Position numbers and translations under genes: made by a program. The notes under the pieces were generated by a model. The model saw only the letters and a list, made by a program, of their open reading frames with translations, was not told the origin of the DNA and searched no databases. Source: JALYUM01 sp036688685 (GTDB lineage: Bacteria > Pseudomonadota > Gammaproteobacteria > Burkholderiales > Burkholderiaceae_D). Taken from it: DNA of 64,000 nucleotides. This document shows positions 34,981 through 45,088 of this stretch, in pieces. The stretch spans positions 129,215 to 193,214 of the forward strand of contig NZ_JAQQPS010000012.1 in assembly GCF_036688685.1 (NCBI RefSeq). Reading direction: 5' to 3'. Each line of letters begins with the position of its first letter. The stretch's first letter is position 1.

Positions 34981-35808
34981 CTAGGCCTCACTTCTCAGGC
35001 TCTCGGCAAATACCCAGTATTTGGACCCCATCAAATGGGCCAATCCTTTTTCGGTAAAGCCATTGTCATGGATAAACCCGGCATTTCTTAGACGAACCAT
35101 ACTTTCCGACAGATCAAAGCTGGTCAGATTCAAGAGTGGCACGGCATATGTTTTCAACTTGTTCGACAAGCCCTCGGCTGTCACGACATTGAATCCGTAA
35201 CTGCACACCAAAACGGTGACATCCTCCGGGAGTATCGCATCATCTTTCGGGAGCTCTGTTTCGTTCTCGCGCGCAGAGGACAACCCACACAGCCTCTCGA
35301 TATTGACCAGAAAGTCATGAACCAACGTAGCCTGATCCAACAAACTGATGGACCAAAGCGGTAGCGTCGTGGCAGCGACCAGGCCGCTATTGGAATGTCC
35401 TTTCCAATAGCGTGTATGGCAAGTCAGCTTCCCCGGCGGCGTGTCTTCGGTACAAGCACCATCCATCCCGCGCAGCTTGTAGGTCATTTCGCCCGTCAGT
35501 AGGCTCATAAGCGATGCTTGGTTGACGGCTGCCGAACTTGACGGTGCCAACTCAACCACCCAGTCCAGAGAATGGAAAACGATCCCTTCCTGGTATGGAG
35601 GGAGGAGGAGCAATGAACGACCAGGTTGGCGTACCCAGGCCACACATTCCTCTTGAATCTCTCTGGATGCCTGCAAAGTTTCGCCTGTCATCAACACAAA
35701 TCCCGTCTTCGGCAAGCCAAGCTCAGACGCCTGCGAAATTCCCAGCAAGCTGGCCAGGAAACGCCCTCTACGGTGCGCCTGCAATTCCGGAGTCAAATAA
35801 AGTTTCAC
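34981..35808 (-). CDS. Unknown 275-aa protein with C-terminal winged-helix-like end
   Basis: No family recognised. The N-terminal two thirds are mixed alpha/beta with SLLLLPPYQEGIVFHSLDWVV. The end (SFDLSESMVRLRNAGFIHDN, then FTEKGLAHLMG) looks like a wHTH. It overlaps the 1428-aa ATPase gene by 4 bp and precedes the NurA-like gene by 3 bp, so it is an integral part of the series; a DNA or partner-binding adaptor is plausible. Confidence 0.55.
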   Translation of the reverse strand: MKLYLTPELQAHRRGRFLASLLGISQASELGLPKTGFVLMTGETLQASREIQEECVAWVRQPGRSLLLLPPYQEGIVFHSLDWVVELAPSSSAAVNQASLMSLLTGEMTYKLRGMDGACTEDTPPGKLTCHTRYWKGHSNSGLVAATTLPLWSISLLDQATLVHDFLVNIERLCGLSSARENETELPKDDAILPEDVTVLVCSYGFNVVTAEGLSNKLKTYAVPLLNLTSFDLSESMVRLRNAGFIHDNGFTEKGLAHLMGSKYWVFAESLRSEA

Positions 35809-38800
35809 ACTTCCCCCCCGAAATAGAGCTTCATTTTCAGGATACCCTTGGACACTAAAGCCTGTTGAGCGGGTTGGGACAGCACTGGGCTTTTGCCCTC
35901 GGCTATCGCCTTCGCCAAATTTTGCCAGTCCGCGAAGTCAAGGCCCGTCCCGCTTAGCAACTGGGCCGCTTTGGCTTCCCACTGCAATTGCTGCAAATCT
36001 ATCGTCACATGCAGGTCATGCAAGGAAGGGGGAGATACGTTGCTCGGGCTAATTGCAGCTGGCGCAGCTTCGTTGCAAGCACTGAACAGTGGCATCAGTA
36101 CCGGAAGGTAGCGCTCATTGGTCTGACTGACCAAGACCTCCCGATGCGACACGATTGTTTTTTCAATCTTGTGAATGGCACCGCCAACGCTGTGCAACTG
36201 AGAGTGAATGGGGTTGAGCAAACGATCAGGGATGTCGCGGATGGCGCTGAACTGCCCCTTGCGTGCTAGCTCCCGAAACTTCTCACGTTCACTCTTGGCT
36301 GTGTCGGCCAACTCTTCAAACGCATCGCCAATCAACACCAATTTTTGTGCGAGTGTTGCAAGCTCTTGGGCATTTTCTGGCGTTGCATAGTCCGTAGGCA
36401 TGGGCTCCAAGACTCGTGTAGCCTCTGCGCATCGCCCTTGCAAGTCCGCAAGGTACTCTGTGATCTCAACAAATCTTTTCTTGCCTGCTCTATAGCTACT
36501 GGCAATACAGCCAAGGTTCTCAGCCAGACCAAAAGCCGTTCCATTGTCGATATTGATGCCCGCTTCCTCGGCGAGCAGGCGCAGACGATCCGCTGCCTTG
36601 TCCAGCTGAAGTGAGCGCAGGTAATGCAGCAAGGTGTCTGAGCTCGCAGTACCCTCTGCCGCCGCAGTGCCGCTGGCGTTGTGTTGCTGCAAGGCCCCAT
36701 CAAGAATGTTGGTCACCGTCTGTAGTGACAGGGTGAACAAGCCACGCGGGAACAAAGCCAGATTCTTTGCATCAGCTTCAATGTCGGTGATCAGATGATC
36801 GATGCCTCGCTTAATTTGAGTTGCCGCCTTCTCCACGTAATCCGCAAACAGCCGAGCCTGTTCGATACGCTGATAGAGCGATTGGCTCTTGTCGTCGAGG
36901 CGCAGGGTATTGATGTTGCCCAAGGAGATCTCAGGAACTAGCGCAGGCAAAACGCCCGCGACCCGCTGCAGCACCTCAAAGCGTCCAGCAAGTAGGGCGG
37001 GCATCTTGTCACCAATAGCATCCAAAGCATCGGCACCTTGTAAGGCTAGCGCTTCTTCCCCGACCTTCAGCGACTCAAAAGCGGCGCGGGCCGCTTTGAG
37101 CAATTCGTGCGCTTCCACCGTTTCAGTCCCGATGGGTGACTTGCCCAAGGGGGCGAAGAGCCCAGGGATGCGGTCATAGCCGAAAATGCGTTCCAACTTA
37201 GCAACCACAGCCTTATAGCCGTCGGCACCGCCGCCGTTAAACCAGTTCTGGGCCTCGTTGATGGCATTATCCAGCTTAGCCCTTGGCACGCTTTGCCATT
37301 TGGCTGTTGCCGCAGTTGCATCCTGTAGCTGCAACAAATGTAACTCCCCGCACCACCACATCCAGTCATCGAACACGTTCTTGGCTGTCACGCTGGCATG
37401 TTGCAAGTAGCCCCAGTACCAGTCGCGCTTGGCCTTCTCCAGCGTCCATTCCTGTGAGCTGGCCGGGTTTGCTATACGCGCCAAGAAGAACGGGAGGTTT
37501 GCTTGCGCCTGCTGCGGATTGGCCAAGCCAGTAAACAAGCCAGATTGATCTTCCTTCGCGAAACCGAGACTAAACAGCTTGCTTGGCAGGGCCAAGCGTT
37601 GCATCAGCGATGCAACTTCCTCGGCATCAATACCGTGCTTGGTTTCCAGATCATTCAGACCAGAAAGGGCCGGCTCCTTGAAAACAAACACGGTCCAGGC
37701 CTGCAGCAGCAAATCGCGGTCCTGCGCGCTGATCTTGCCAGTTGGCTTGAGCGGCCAAGCTATCAAGCCGCGCTCATTCAAGCGGGCGCGCCATTGCTGG
37801 ATCGCTTGATAAGCAAAGTCGCGCAGGGCACTGAGCTTGTTCTTGAACTTACTGGTCAGTCGTGCCTCATCCAGCACCAAACCCTTGCACTGCTCGGGTG
37901 AGAGGCCGATGCGTTCCAACTGGTCCACTTCGCTGGGGTTCAGGTAATAGAGCAGCAAATCGTCTTTGAGCTTTTCGCTGACATCGCCCCGATTGTATTG
38001 CTCCATCAAGTGGGTAGAAGCGGTGAATGCCGTCACCGGGAAGCGTCCTTCATCGGCATGACGTCTTGCCGCCAACTGATGCAGGCGGTCCAGCTCTTCA
38101 CGGTTGTTCACCCAGGCAAACCAAGCCAGATTGTCCGGGTGCAACTTCAGCCCCTCGCAATACAGCAAGCCACCACGCTGACCTCCCCCTTGCCCACGCG
38201 GACTGGTTTGAATGTACAGATTGTCTTTGTTGGAGAGGGCGGTCTGTGCGTATTGCCAGTTCTTGTCTAACAAACGCATTAGTCCCATCAGCCGTGCCGT
38301 CCAGCGCAAGCCCGGGTTGTGGCCGCTGGCCTGCAAGAAGGTCTTTATCGCCGCTTCGTGCACATCGGCATCCGCCGGGTCGCGGAAGATCATCGAGTTG
38401 TGTTGCTGGTTGCGGTAACGCAGATCCAGTCGCAACAGCATTGCCACGCTGGGGCCAATATGGGTGGCTTCATCATTCGGAATGAACTGGTCGCCGCCAA
38501 TCAGCTTTTGCCACAGGGCGTCAGCTGCAAACTCCACAGCCGGGTGATCGTAGAGCAAACTCAATAGATGCTTAAACTCGCCGCGTGATAGCGGCATCAG
38601 CAGCACATCTTTATCGGCCTCATTGATAGCGAACGTACGCAGGTTTTGCAGTAAGGCAGACAGGCTCAGAGCCTGCTCCACTGCGGGGTACAGCCATTCG
38701 TCCTTTTCGCGCTTGAATTTGGCTTCTTCCAACGCCTGGCGGCATTGGAGGGCGTCAAATGGCATCTTGCGATACAGGCTGGCGACCGGTTCGCCATCCT

Positions 38801-40091
38801 CATTAGTAAGCGTCAACAGTTCTTTGCAGCGCGTAGGTGCGGCATCCAGTGCGACAGGCAGTTGGCCGTAGAGCAGCGATTGCGCAACGGCGCGCAGATC
38901 GTGATCACCTGTCTTGATGCCCTCGATGGCGTGTTTGTCCAGCACATGCTCAGCGACACGGCCAGAGCTCTCAACTACAGCATCGAACAGCACGCCCATA
39001 TCGATCACTTGCTTGCCCGCTGCGGCATACTGAGCCAGCACCGCATCGACATTGGCCATGATCACGTTAAACCAGCCAAAGTTGGCACCGCTCATGGCGT
39101 AGGCGGCTTCCACCAGCCCTGTTGGGTAGTCGTGCGCCAACTTACGCTCAGCCTTGAGCTGGGCCACATAGTCACTCACGTCCGCAAAAGCATTGTGTTC
39201 CAGCTCGACCAGCTCAAAACGGCGCGCGACGGATTGAATCTCGCGCAACTGCTGGCCCAGCAAGGGCGAGCACAAAGCCACATAACGCAGCCAAGGCAAC
39301 TTGCGTCGCGGGTCCTCTTCCTTGATGGCCTTGCCAATCAGGCGGATAGCCTGACCGTCGAGGCGCTTGGCATCGTCTTGCTCCAAACCAAAGGTGGCCG
39401 CCTCAGCCACGGTTTCCAGCTCGTCCAACACCACCAGTACATAGCCGATGCCAAACTTTTGCAGATAGCTGTAGGCAGACTGCACCAAGCGCACGACCAG
39501 GCCTTCTTCTTCGTAAAGCGATTCCTCAGAGTGGGCCTTATCCAACTCCAGGCAGTGCGCCAGCTGCTGAGGGTCGAAACCGGCCGGATTCAGACGATGC
39601 AGCGCCTGCTCAGCAATCTTGCTTTGAATCGAACCATCAAACTTGCCTGTCGCCAGCGGCAACAGTGCCCGGTAAAGCCCAAAGCCGAACCAGTTGTCCG
39701 AGTTCTGGTAGTCGGAAGCCACTTGCGAATAGCGGATGTACAGTGCCAGATACTTGTCTTGCGTGGCCTGGTCAAACAGCTTTTTGTCCTCCAGCTGGGC
39801 TCCGTCTTCGCGCACAAACCAGCCTTTGGAGCAGTCGTTGATCTGGGCGATCAACTCATGGCCCAGGCGCGATTTACCGCGCCCCCATTCCGCCTCCACC
39901 GCAAACACATGGGCAAAGTTGTCCGCATCCTGATCCACTGTGTGGATGAAGGTGCGGTAGCGCTTGAAGAAGCGACTCTGGCCAACCAGCGGATCACGCG
40001 GCGGGTAGTCCGAAACACCGGTGGCTGCCCAACTGTGGCGGCGGGCAAAGCCTGCAATGTCGGCGGCGGTGAGTTGATCGTTTTTATTCAT
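35805..40091 (-). CDS. Giant P-loop ATPase (1428 aa)
   Basis: N-terminal ATPase domain with Walker A EAEWGRGKS at about 66-74 and Walker B VLVVLDELE at about 219-226. The following VARRFELVELEH stretch may hold the sensor region. The remaining 1000 residues are long helical segments without a known domain, rich in Leu, Ala and Gln. No membrane helix. The size and the single N-terminal ATPase resemble STAND-like or BrxC-like scaffold ATPases of defence systems, but PglY/BrxC motifs were not seen. It overlaps both neighbours by 4 bp. Confidence 0.75.
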   Translation of the reverse strand: MNKNDQLTAADIAGFARRHSWAATGVSDYPPRDPLVGQSRFFKRYRTFIHTVDQDADNFAHVFAVEAEWGRGKSRLGHELIAQINDCSKGWFVREDGAQLEDKKLFDQATQDKYLALYIRYSQVASDYQNSDNWFGFGLYRALLPLATGKFDGSIQSKIAEQALHRLNPAGFDPQQLAHCLELDKAHSEESLYEEEGLVVRLVQSAYSYLQKFGIGYVLVVLDELETVAEAATFGLEQDDAKRLDGQAIRLIGKAIKEEDPRRKLPWLRYVALCSPLLGQQLREIQSVARRFELVELEHNAFADVSDYVAQLKAERKLAHDYPTGLVEAAYAMSGANFGWFNVIMANVDAVLAQYAAAGKQVIDMGVLFDAVVESSGRVAEHVLDKHAIEGIKTGDHDLRAVAQSLLYGQLPVALDAAPTRCKELLTLTNEDGEPVASLYRKMPFDALQCRQALEEAKFKREKDEWLYPAVEQALSLSALLQNLRTFAINEADKDVLLMPLSRGEFKHLLSLLYDHPAVEFAADALWQKLIGGDQFIPNDEATHIGPSVAMLLRLDLRYRNQQHNSMIFRDPADADVHEAAIKTFLQASGHNPGLRWTARLMGLMRLLDKNWQYAQTALSNKDNLYIQTSPRGQGGGQRGGLLYCEGLKLHPDNLAWFAWVNNREELDRLHQLAARRHADEGRFPVTAFTASTHLMEQYNRGDVSEKLKDDLLLYYLNPSEVDQLERIGLSPEQCKGLVLDEARLTSKFKNKLSALRDFAYQAIQQWRARLNERGLIAWPLKPTGKISAQDRDLLLQAWTVFVFKEPALSGLNDLETKHGIDAEEVASLMQRLALPSKLFSLGFAKEDQSGLFTGLANPQQAQANLPFFLARIANPASSQEWTLEKAKRDWYWGYLQHASVTAKNVFDDWMWWCGELHLLQLQDATAATAKWQSVPRAKLDNAINEAQNWFNGGGADGYKAVVAKLERIFGYDRIPGLFAPLGKSPIGTETVEAHELLKAARAAFESLKVGEEALALQGADALDAIGDKMPALLAGRFEVLQRVAGVLPALVPEISLGNINTLRLDDKSQSLYQRIEQARLFADYVEKAATQIKRGIDHLITDIEADAKNLALFPRGLFTLSLQTVTNILDGALQQHNASGTAAAEGTASSDTLLHYLRSLQLDKAADRLRLLAEEAGINIDNGTAFGLAENLGCIASSYRAGKKRFVEITEYLADLQGRCAEATRVLEPMPTDYATPENAQELATLAQKLVLIGDAFEELADTAKSEREKFRELARKGQFSAIRDIPDRLLNPIHSQLHSVGGAIHKIEKTIVSHREVLVSQTNERYLPVLMPLFSACNEAAPAAISPSNVSPPSLHDLHVTIDLQQLQWEAKAAQLLSGTGLDFADWQNLAKAIAEGKSPVLSQPAQQALVSKGILKMKLYFGGEV

Positions 40092-41395
40092 GCAATGGGC
40101 TCCCTCTGAACCACGTACTCTGCCTCTGCCTCACGGACAGAACGATGTTGATAGACTTGTTTGTGTTCGAGATACAGGGCCGCGGCAGCAAGGCGTGCGG
40201 ACTGCCACAGCAACTTGCCCGTGCGGTTGAACACGCGGCTTGCGGGCAGGCGGTAACACTGATCAGAGAACTCAGGATGAATCTGGTACTGGCCCAGTTG
40301 GCTACTGGCCCCGTCCTGATATCGCCACACGGCGTGCTTGAGCAACAAGCCTACCATCGGTGACAGTTGTGCATTCAACTCAGAAGCCAAGGACTGTTGC
40401 GGAAAGCAGGCCAAACCGAGCCTTGTCAGTATGTCCAGTAGTAGATGGGCCAGCGTGCCACAGCGCACCTCGTCGCCCTCAATGCCCATCACAGTGACGG
40501 AAATTTCGGCGGGTGCAAAAGCGTTTTGGCCTGCAGGTAGCTCCAGCAGTAAACCGCCCCTGTTCTCGGCCCGCCAGGCATCCTGCGCAAAGGCCAGCAT
40601 TGCTAGCAAAAGCACCCATGGTTGGGCCAATACCCAGCACATGACGGTCTGGTCATCGGTGATGAAGGGTGCGATGCCCCCTGACAATAGCACTTGCTCT
40701 GCGGACTTTGCGGCTGCGGTTTTGAATTTCTGATCGTGCGTGGCGGACTCCAGCACGAAGGGCAATGCCAACAGTCGCCCCTTGACCCAATTCTGCTGCG
40801 CCTGGATGCCGCTGGCGTCCACCTTGGGTAAGGGAGGGGGCGCATCGGCAAACGCGGCCAGCTGTGCGGCAACTGCCAGGATGCGCACCAGCGCAGGCGT
40901 TGCCGCCGCTTGCTCAAAGCTCATCCCCAGCAATTCCCGTTCAAACGCAGCGTAAGGGCTGGCAGTGAGCATCGCGCTTTCCAAAGCGGCTTCTACCCAA
41001 GAAGCGGCTGGCCCTAGGCCAGAGATCAACCCGACCAGCGGTCCAGAATTGTTCCCCTGAGCCGCCATCTGCCCCGCCTCTTTACAACGTGCGGCGGCAA
41101 GGGTCAGCCACGCCGCGCGCACGTCCATCTGCTGCGCCAACAGCGCGCAAATCAGTTCGGCATCGCTGGCCAAGGTAGGCCGCACCCTCAATAAGCGCTG
41201 GCTGATGATCCAGCCCACGCTTTTAATTGCACCCTTGACCTCTCCCCGGTCGCCAGCGTCCTCCGCTTCAAGCGGGTGGGCCAGGCAACGCAACAGCGCC
41301 AAGCCGTCGCGCTCATTGGCGACAGCGGCCGTAAAGCCCGTGGCCAGCAAGGTACGCAAACGCAGTATCAAGGCGGACAAGGAGCTGGCCATCAA
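40088..41395 (-). CDS. Unknown 435-aa protein of the defence series
   Basis: A mostly helical protein with many Ala and Leu residues; no catalytic motif is seen. The text has no signal peptide; hydrophobic patches such as CWVLAQPWVLLLAMLAFA could be buried helices or a single membrane-prone segment. It lies between the HsdS-like and giant ATPase genes with 4-bp overlaps on each side, so a structural partner of either is likely. Confidence 0.55.
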   Translation of the reverse strand: MMASSLSALILRLRTLLATGFTAAVANERDGLALLRCLAHPLEAEDAGDRGEVKGAIKSVGWIISQRLLRVRPTLASDAELICALLAQQMDVRAAWLTLAAARCKEAGQMAAQGNNSGPLVGLISGLGPAASWVEAALESAMLTASPYAAFERELLGMSFEQAAATPALVRILAVAAQLAAFADAPPPLPKVDASGIQAQQNWVKGRLLALPFVLESATHDQKFKTAAAKSAEQVLLSGGIAPFITDDQTVMCWVLAQPWVLLLAMLAFAQDAWRAENRGGLLLELPAGQNAFAPAEISVTVMGIEGDEVRCGTLAHLLLDILTRLGLACFPQQSLASELNAQLSPMVGLLLKHAVWRYQDGASSQLGQYQIHPEFSDQCYRLPASRVFNRTGKLLWQSARLAAAALYLEHKQVYQHRSVREAEAEYVVQREPIA

Positions 41396-42939
41396 TCCAC
41401 CTCAGCCTGCGAGAGAAAGCGGTAAAGTTCGTCCAGATCGCTGAAAAGCGCTGGCCCTTGTCCATCAACTCGATCGGTCCTCAGACGATTCAAAACGCGA
41501 CGGTCGAGTTGATCGTTACCGGCTTGCAGCGCTTGCTCGGCGGCGATCAGTTCGGCTTCCGTTAGCTGGCCTTCGATAAGGGCTTCAACGAGGAGCTTGG
41601 CGGCATTGGTCAACCGCTGCGATAACTTTACGGCAGCATTGACGTACCGAGCCTGGTCTCCGATCGTTTTCTCAACTTCAGCTTCATAACGAGGAATTAG
41701 TAGTCGTCCAACTGATGGGTAGTCCAATGCGTCCCGAGTGCCGCCAATCGCCAAGCGATCGACTTGGTACTTAAGAAATCTTGAATTGAGCGCCGCACAA
41801 ACATATCCCGACTCAATGCCATCTTTAATATTGAATCTGACGGAGTGCTGATTGATGTTAACGGGGATATCTTCCTCGGTAACTAGAGCGGCTGTCCCGG
41901 GATAACCTGTAATCGTGAAGATGATGTCGTCGGCCGCACAGCGGCTTCTTGCCAATTCCTCATCCGCCAATTGGTCAATATATACGGCATCAGACAAATC
42001 CAATCGTAGTGGTTTTACGTTTTGGACGCGGGCAAACAGAATTCCTTTATCGAAGTACTGCGCACCTTTTGGCGTCGCTCCGCCAGCAATCTGCCTAACT
42101 CCAACCAATGAACTCAATGGTTCTAAACGCGTGCCATCAGCCTCTGCGCGCTGAATTAAATCTAGCACTACTGGATCGTATTGTTTGGGATTGATCCGAT
42201 AGGGATCAAGATCTTCCTTTTTTGCCACCCAGGAAACTCTGGGTGATAGAGGATTTTTCACGAGACCGGAAAAATGCGCATCGAGAATGATGTTTAGCGT
42301 ATTCGCCCAAGCCCGCAGCCGCTCGGCCTGGCGGATTTTATCGCCGATGTATTTTTGGGCAAGCTCAGCTGGCGTGTACAGCGTGATGCCTTTTATGTGT
42401 TCATTCGACAGATTTAGCTGGCCGGTCGATCCAGAAATTCCGGCCTCGAGAACGCGCTGCCCCCAATAGGTATTGAGGAAGGCACAGGTGTAATGACTAT
42501 CAACCGCATCGGTTCGAACAATGAACAAATGGTCATTGGTGTACACCTCCTCATCAGACAGAAAAATTGAGGCACGTCCAATGGTTCCTGAGCCAGATCG
42601 GGTGATGACAATGTCGTCTTTTTGTAACCGCTGTCCCGCGACTTCATCTTTGCTCGCCGGCTGGATGTAACTCAGCTCTTCCAATGAAACGATCATCTCA
42701 TTGGTGTTCTTCGGTTTAATACAAAGCAACCCCGCATCGTCCGAGTAAGATGGAGACTTACCTTGGCGAATTGGCCTTTTGCAGACACTTTGCAGAAAGA
42801 CCCAAGGCTGCGTTTTTATTTTTTCCTTCGCCTTCGTGATTTCTGGGCGATATGTTTGCGCCGTCAGAAAGTCTTGGATCTTGTCTGGCGTAACCCGGTT
42901 GATATGAAAGGCTTCTCGCAAGGTATCTACAGACATCAC
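41392..42939 (-). CDS. Type I restriction-modification specificity subunit-like (HsdS)
   Basis: A 515-residue protein with two target-recognition halves. The first contains DIVITRSGSGTIGRASIF and LNTYWGQRVLEAGISGSTG, with LSNEHIKGITLYTPAELAQKYI. The second contains IIFTITGYPGTAALV, LNSRFLKYQVDRLAIGGT and VGRLLIPRYEAEVEKTIG. These are the repeated HsdS pattern of a recognition domain followed by a helical spacer. It should set the bipartite DNA sequence methylated by the neighbouring methylase. Overlaps the methylase gene by 4 bp. Confidence 0.8.
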   Translation of the reverse strand: MMSVDTLREAFHINRVTPDKIQDFLTAQTYRPEITKAKEKIKTQPWVFLQSVCKRPIRQGKSPSYSDDAGLLCIKPKNTNEMIVSLEELSYIQPASKDEVAGQRLQKDDIVITRSGSGTIGRASIFLSDEEVYTNDHLFIVRTDAVDSHYTCAFLNTYWGQRVLEAGISGSTGQLNLSNEHIKGITLYTPAELAQKYIGDKIRQAERLRAWANTLNIILDAHFSGLVKNPLSPRVSWVAKKEDLDPYRINPKQYDPVVLDLIQRAEADGTRLEPLSSLVGVRQIAGGATPKGAQYFDKGILFARVQNVKPLRLDLSDAVYIDQLADEELARSRCAADDIIFTITGYPGTAALVTEEDIPVNINQHSVRFNIKDGIESGYVCAALNSRFLKYQVDRLAIGGTRDALDYPSVGRLLIPRYEAEVEKTIGDQARYVNAAVKLSQRLTNAAKLLVEALIEGQLTEAELIAAEQALQAGNDQLDRRVLNRLRTDRVDGQGPALFSDLDELYRFLSQAEVD

Positions 42940-45062
42940 TCACCCCGCTTATAAGCGCCAACAATCTTGTCGAGGTCATTCGGAACGCCCGCCGAGTAAT
43001 CCTCGATATTGTTTTTCACCACATAGCCCAGCGTTTCGGCCACTGCCATAAACACATCGCCTTGCGGTTCAGGCAGAAACTGCTCGAGGTGTTCTCTGTT
43101 AGCATGGCGTTTTTGCAGGTACAGCACCGAGGTTTTGGCCCCCGTACCCGAGAGCTTGAAGGTATCCGCCGGGAGGGACAGCACCGCCTTGACGATGGCC
43201 TTTCCGCCCACAAACTGGCCGGTTTTCTCGTCCTTAGTGCCCATGATGTACTCGCGCACATAACGTTCGCCGGAGTTACATAGTACGCCATCGGGCAACA
43301 CAATGAGCAGACGGCCACCGGGACGCAACAGTTGCAGGCAGCGGTCGATAAAGAGTACAGCCGGGTCGATAGTGGCACCCACCGGCTCCCAATTACCCTT
43401 TTTATTTGGCTTACTGCCCAGCGCCAAACCGCTGGTGGTGGGGAATAGATTGTAGACCGCCTTTTTGCCGGCGGAGACATTGCGCAAATCGGTACGGTAG
43501 CCTGGCCACTTGGGCGCGCCGTCTTCATCCAGGTCGAGGTCGCCTGTGTCTTCCCACTTCATCTTGAGGTGGTCGTAATAGGCCACGTACTCATCAACCA
43601 CTTTTTCGGTGGGGCGGAAGCCGCCCAGCACTTGCTCCATCTGGGCTTCGTATCGCTCTTTGGATTCCTTGCCTTTTTTGTCGCTGGTGAACTTGGGCGT
43701 ACCAAACGGCGGGTTGGTGCAGATGAGGTCAAAGCTGTTCGGCTTGAACGCCTTGGTGGTTAGCGAGTTGTCTGTGTAGAAAATCTTGGCCTTGGGCGCG
43801 CCTTGCAGGGCCATGTTGACGCGGGCCAGCATCACCATGCGTGGGGCCGCATCAGCACCGATAAAGGCGGTGTCGCGCAGGGTTTGTTTGAGCGCTTTTT
43901 TCTGCGCATCACTCATTCCGCCCAAGTGATCGACCACGCTTTCGATGTGGCTGAGCGCCACCGAGCCAAAGCCGAACGAGCCGCAGGTGGGGTCGCAAAA
44001 GCGGAATGCGCCCGCCGTGAGGCGTTCCATGATGGCGTTGTCTTGCTGGATGTCGTGCATGGCAATTTCCAGCATGGCCTGCTTGACTGGGTTGGGGGTG
44101 AGGTACACGCCCAAACCGCCTTTGGATTCAAAGTTTGCACGCAAAAACACATCGAACACCCGGCCCAGCAAATCGCCCGCCACATCGGCCAGGGTGCCAA
44201 TTTCTTTGCCGGCGATCATGCGGCCCTGGTTGTCAGTTACGGCCCCAAGGTCCTGCATCGCCTCCAGCAAGGTACGGTAGTTTTCCGGCTGCGTCAGGCG
44301 CAGGTGGGAGTCGCTGGGGAAGATGGCATTGCGGGTACCGTCGTCGCTGACCACCACATAGTCTTCGTGCGCCTTAAAGGCTTCAAAGGCTGCCTTGATT
44401 TGCTCGACTGCCTTGGCACGGTGCTTAGCCACGTAGTGATGGTCAAACACCTCGCGAAAGCGCTGGGTCTTGCCTTCGTGATCGGTAAAGCTGAGCTCGT
44501 CGCCATGATGGACGCGGAAGGTTTCGAGGAACAGCAACTTGGCCACTTCTTCGATGATGTCGTTCTTATCATTGACGCGATCTTTGACGGTCTGGAAGAC
44601 TTGCTCGTGAAAGGCGTCAAAGCGGTGCATCAGCAGGGTGTAGATGCGCATCGACCAGCGGAAGGTCGGGTCTTTTTCCAGCTTTTCGTAGTTGCGGATC
44701 AATTCGATGGACGGAACCTCGTCCACCGAGTGGGTACCATCGCTGCCATCGACACCAAACAAGCTATAACAGCGGCTGTTTTTGTCATCTTGCATGTGCG
44801 CAAACACGGGCCAGTCTCCGCTGACGCTGGCCAGCAGCTCGTAAGCCAGTTGATCCAGCTTGTCTGCGCGTGAAGTGTCCCAGTGCCCCGGTTCCAGTGC
44901 AATCAACAACACGGCCGGGGTCTGGTTACCCTGGTCTTCTCCCCAGACCAAACCGGCTTTCACGAAATCGTGATCGCCGTTAAGCGGGGTGTGCTCGGTG
45001 TAATCGCTGTATTTGGCGCGGATGGCTTGGTAGCGTTGATCCAGTGTTTGTTCAGTTGCCAT
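42936..45062 (-). CDS. HsdM-like N6-adenine DNA methyltransferase
   Basis: 708 residues from the ATG at 45062; upstream open frame to 45299 covers the neighbouring gene and is not used. SAM motif I is CDPTCGSFGFGS at about residue 356, and the catalytic NPPF is at about 450 (ICTNPPFGTPKFT). Gamma-class order, as in HsdM. The N-terminal 200 residues are an alpha-helical HsdM-type region. No HsdR gene is present anywhere in the series, so the mark probably protects self DNA from the other components rather than from a classical type I nuclease. Confidence 0.9.
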   Translation of the reverse strand: MATEQTLDQRYQAIRAKYSDYTEHTPLNGDHDFVKAGLVWGEDQGNQTPAVLLIALEPGHWDTSRADKLDQLAYELLASVSGDWPVFAHMQDDKNSRCYSLFGVDGSDGTHSVDEVPSIELIRNYEKLEKDPTFRWSMRIYTLLMHRFDAFHEQVFQTVKDRVNDKNDIIEEVAKLLFLETFRVHHGDELSFTDHEGKTQRFREVFDHHYVAKHRAKAVEQIKAAFEAFKAHEDYVVVSDDGTRNAIFPSDSHLRLTQPENYRTLLEAMQDLGAVTDNQGRMIAGKEIGTLADVAGDLLGRVFDVFLRANFESKGGLGVYLTPNPVKQAMLEIAMHDIQQDNAIMERLTAGAFRFCDPTCGSFGFGSVALSHIESVVDHLGGMSDAQKKALKQTLRDTAFIGADAAPRMVMLARVNMALQGAPKAKIFYTDNSLTTKAFKPNSFDLICTNPPFGTPKFTSDKKGKESKERYEAQMEQVLGGFRPTEKVVDEYVAYYDHLKMKWEDTGDLDLDEDGAPKWPGYRTDLRNVSAGKKAVYNLFPTTSGLALGSKPNKKGNWEPVGATIDPAVLFIDRCLQLLRPGGRLLIVLPDGVLCNSGERYVREYIMGTKDEKTGQFVGGKAIVKAVLSLPADTFKLSGTGAKTSVLYLQKRHANREHLEQFLPEPQGDVFMAVAETLGYVVKNNIEDYSAGVPNDLDKIVGAYKRGE

Positions 45063-45088
45063 GGAGTTCTTTTTATCCTGTGTGTACG

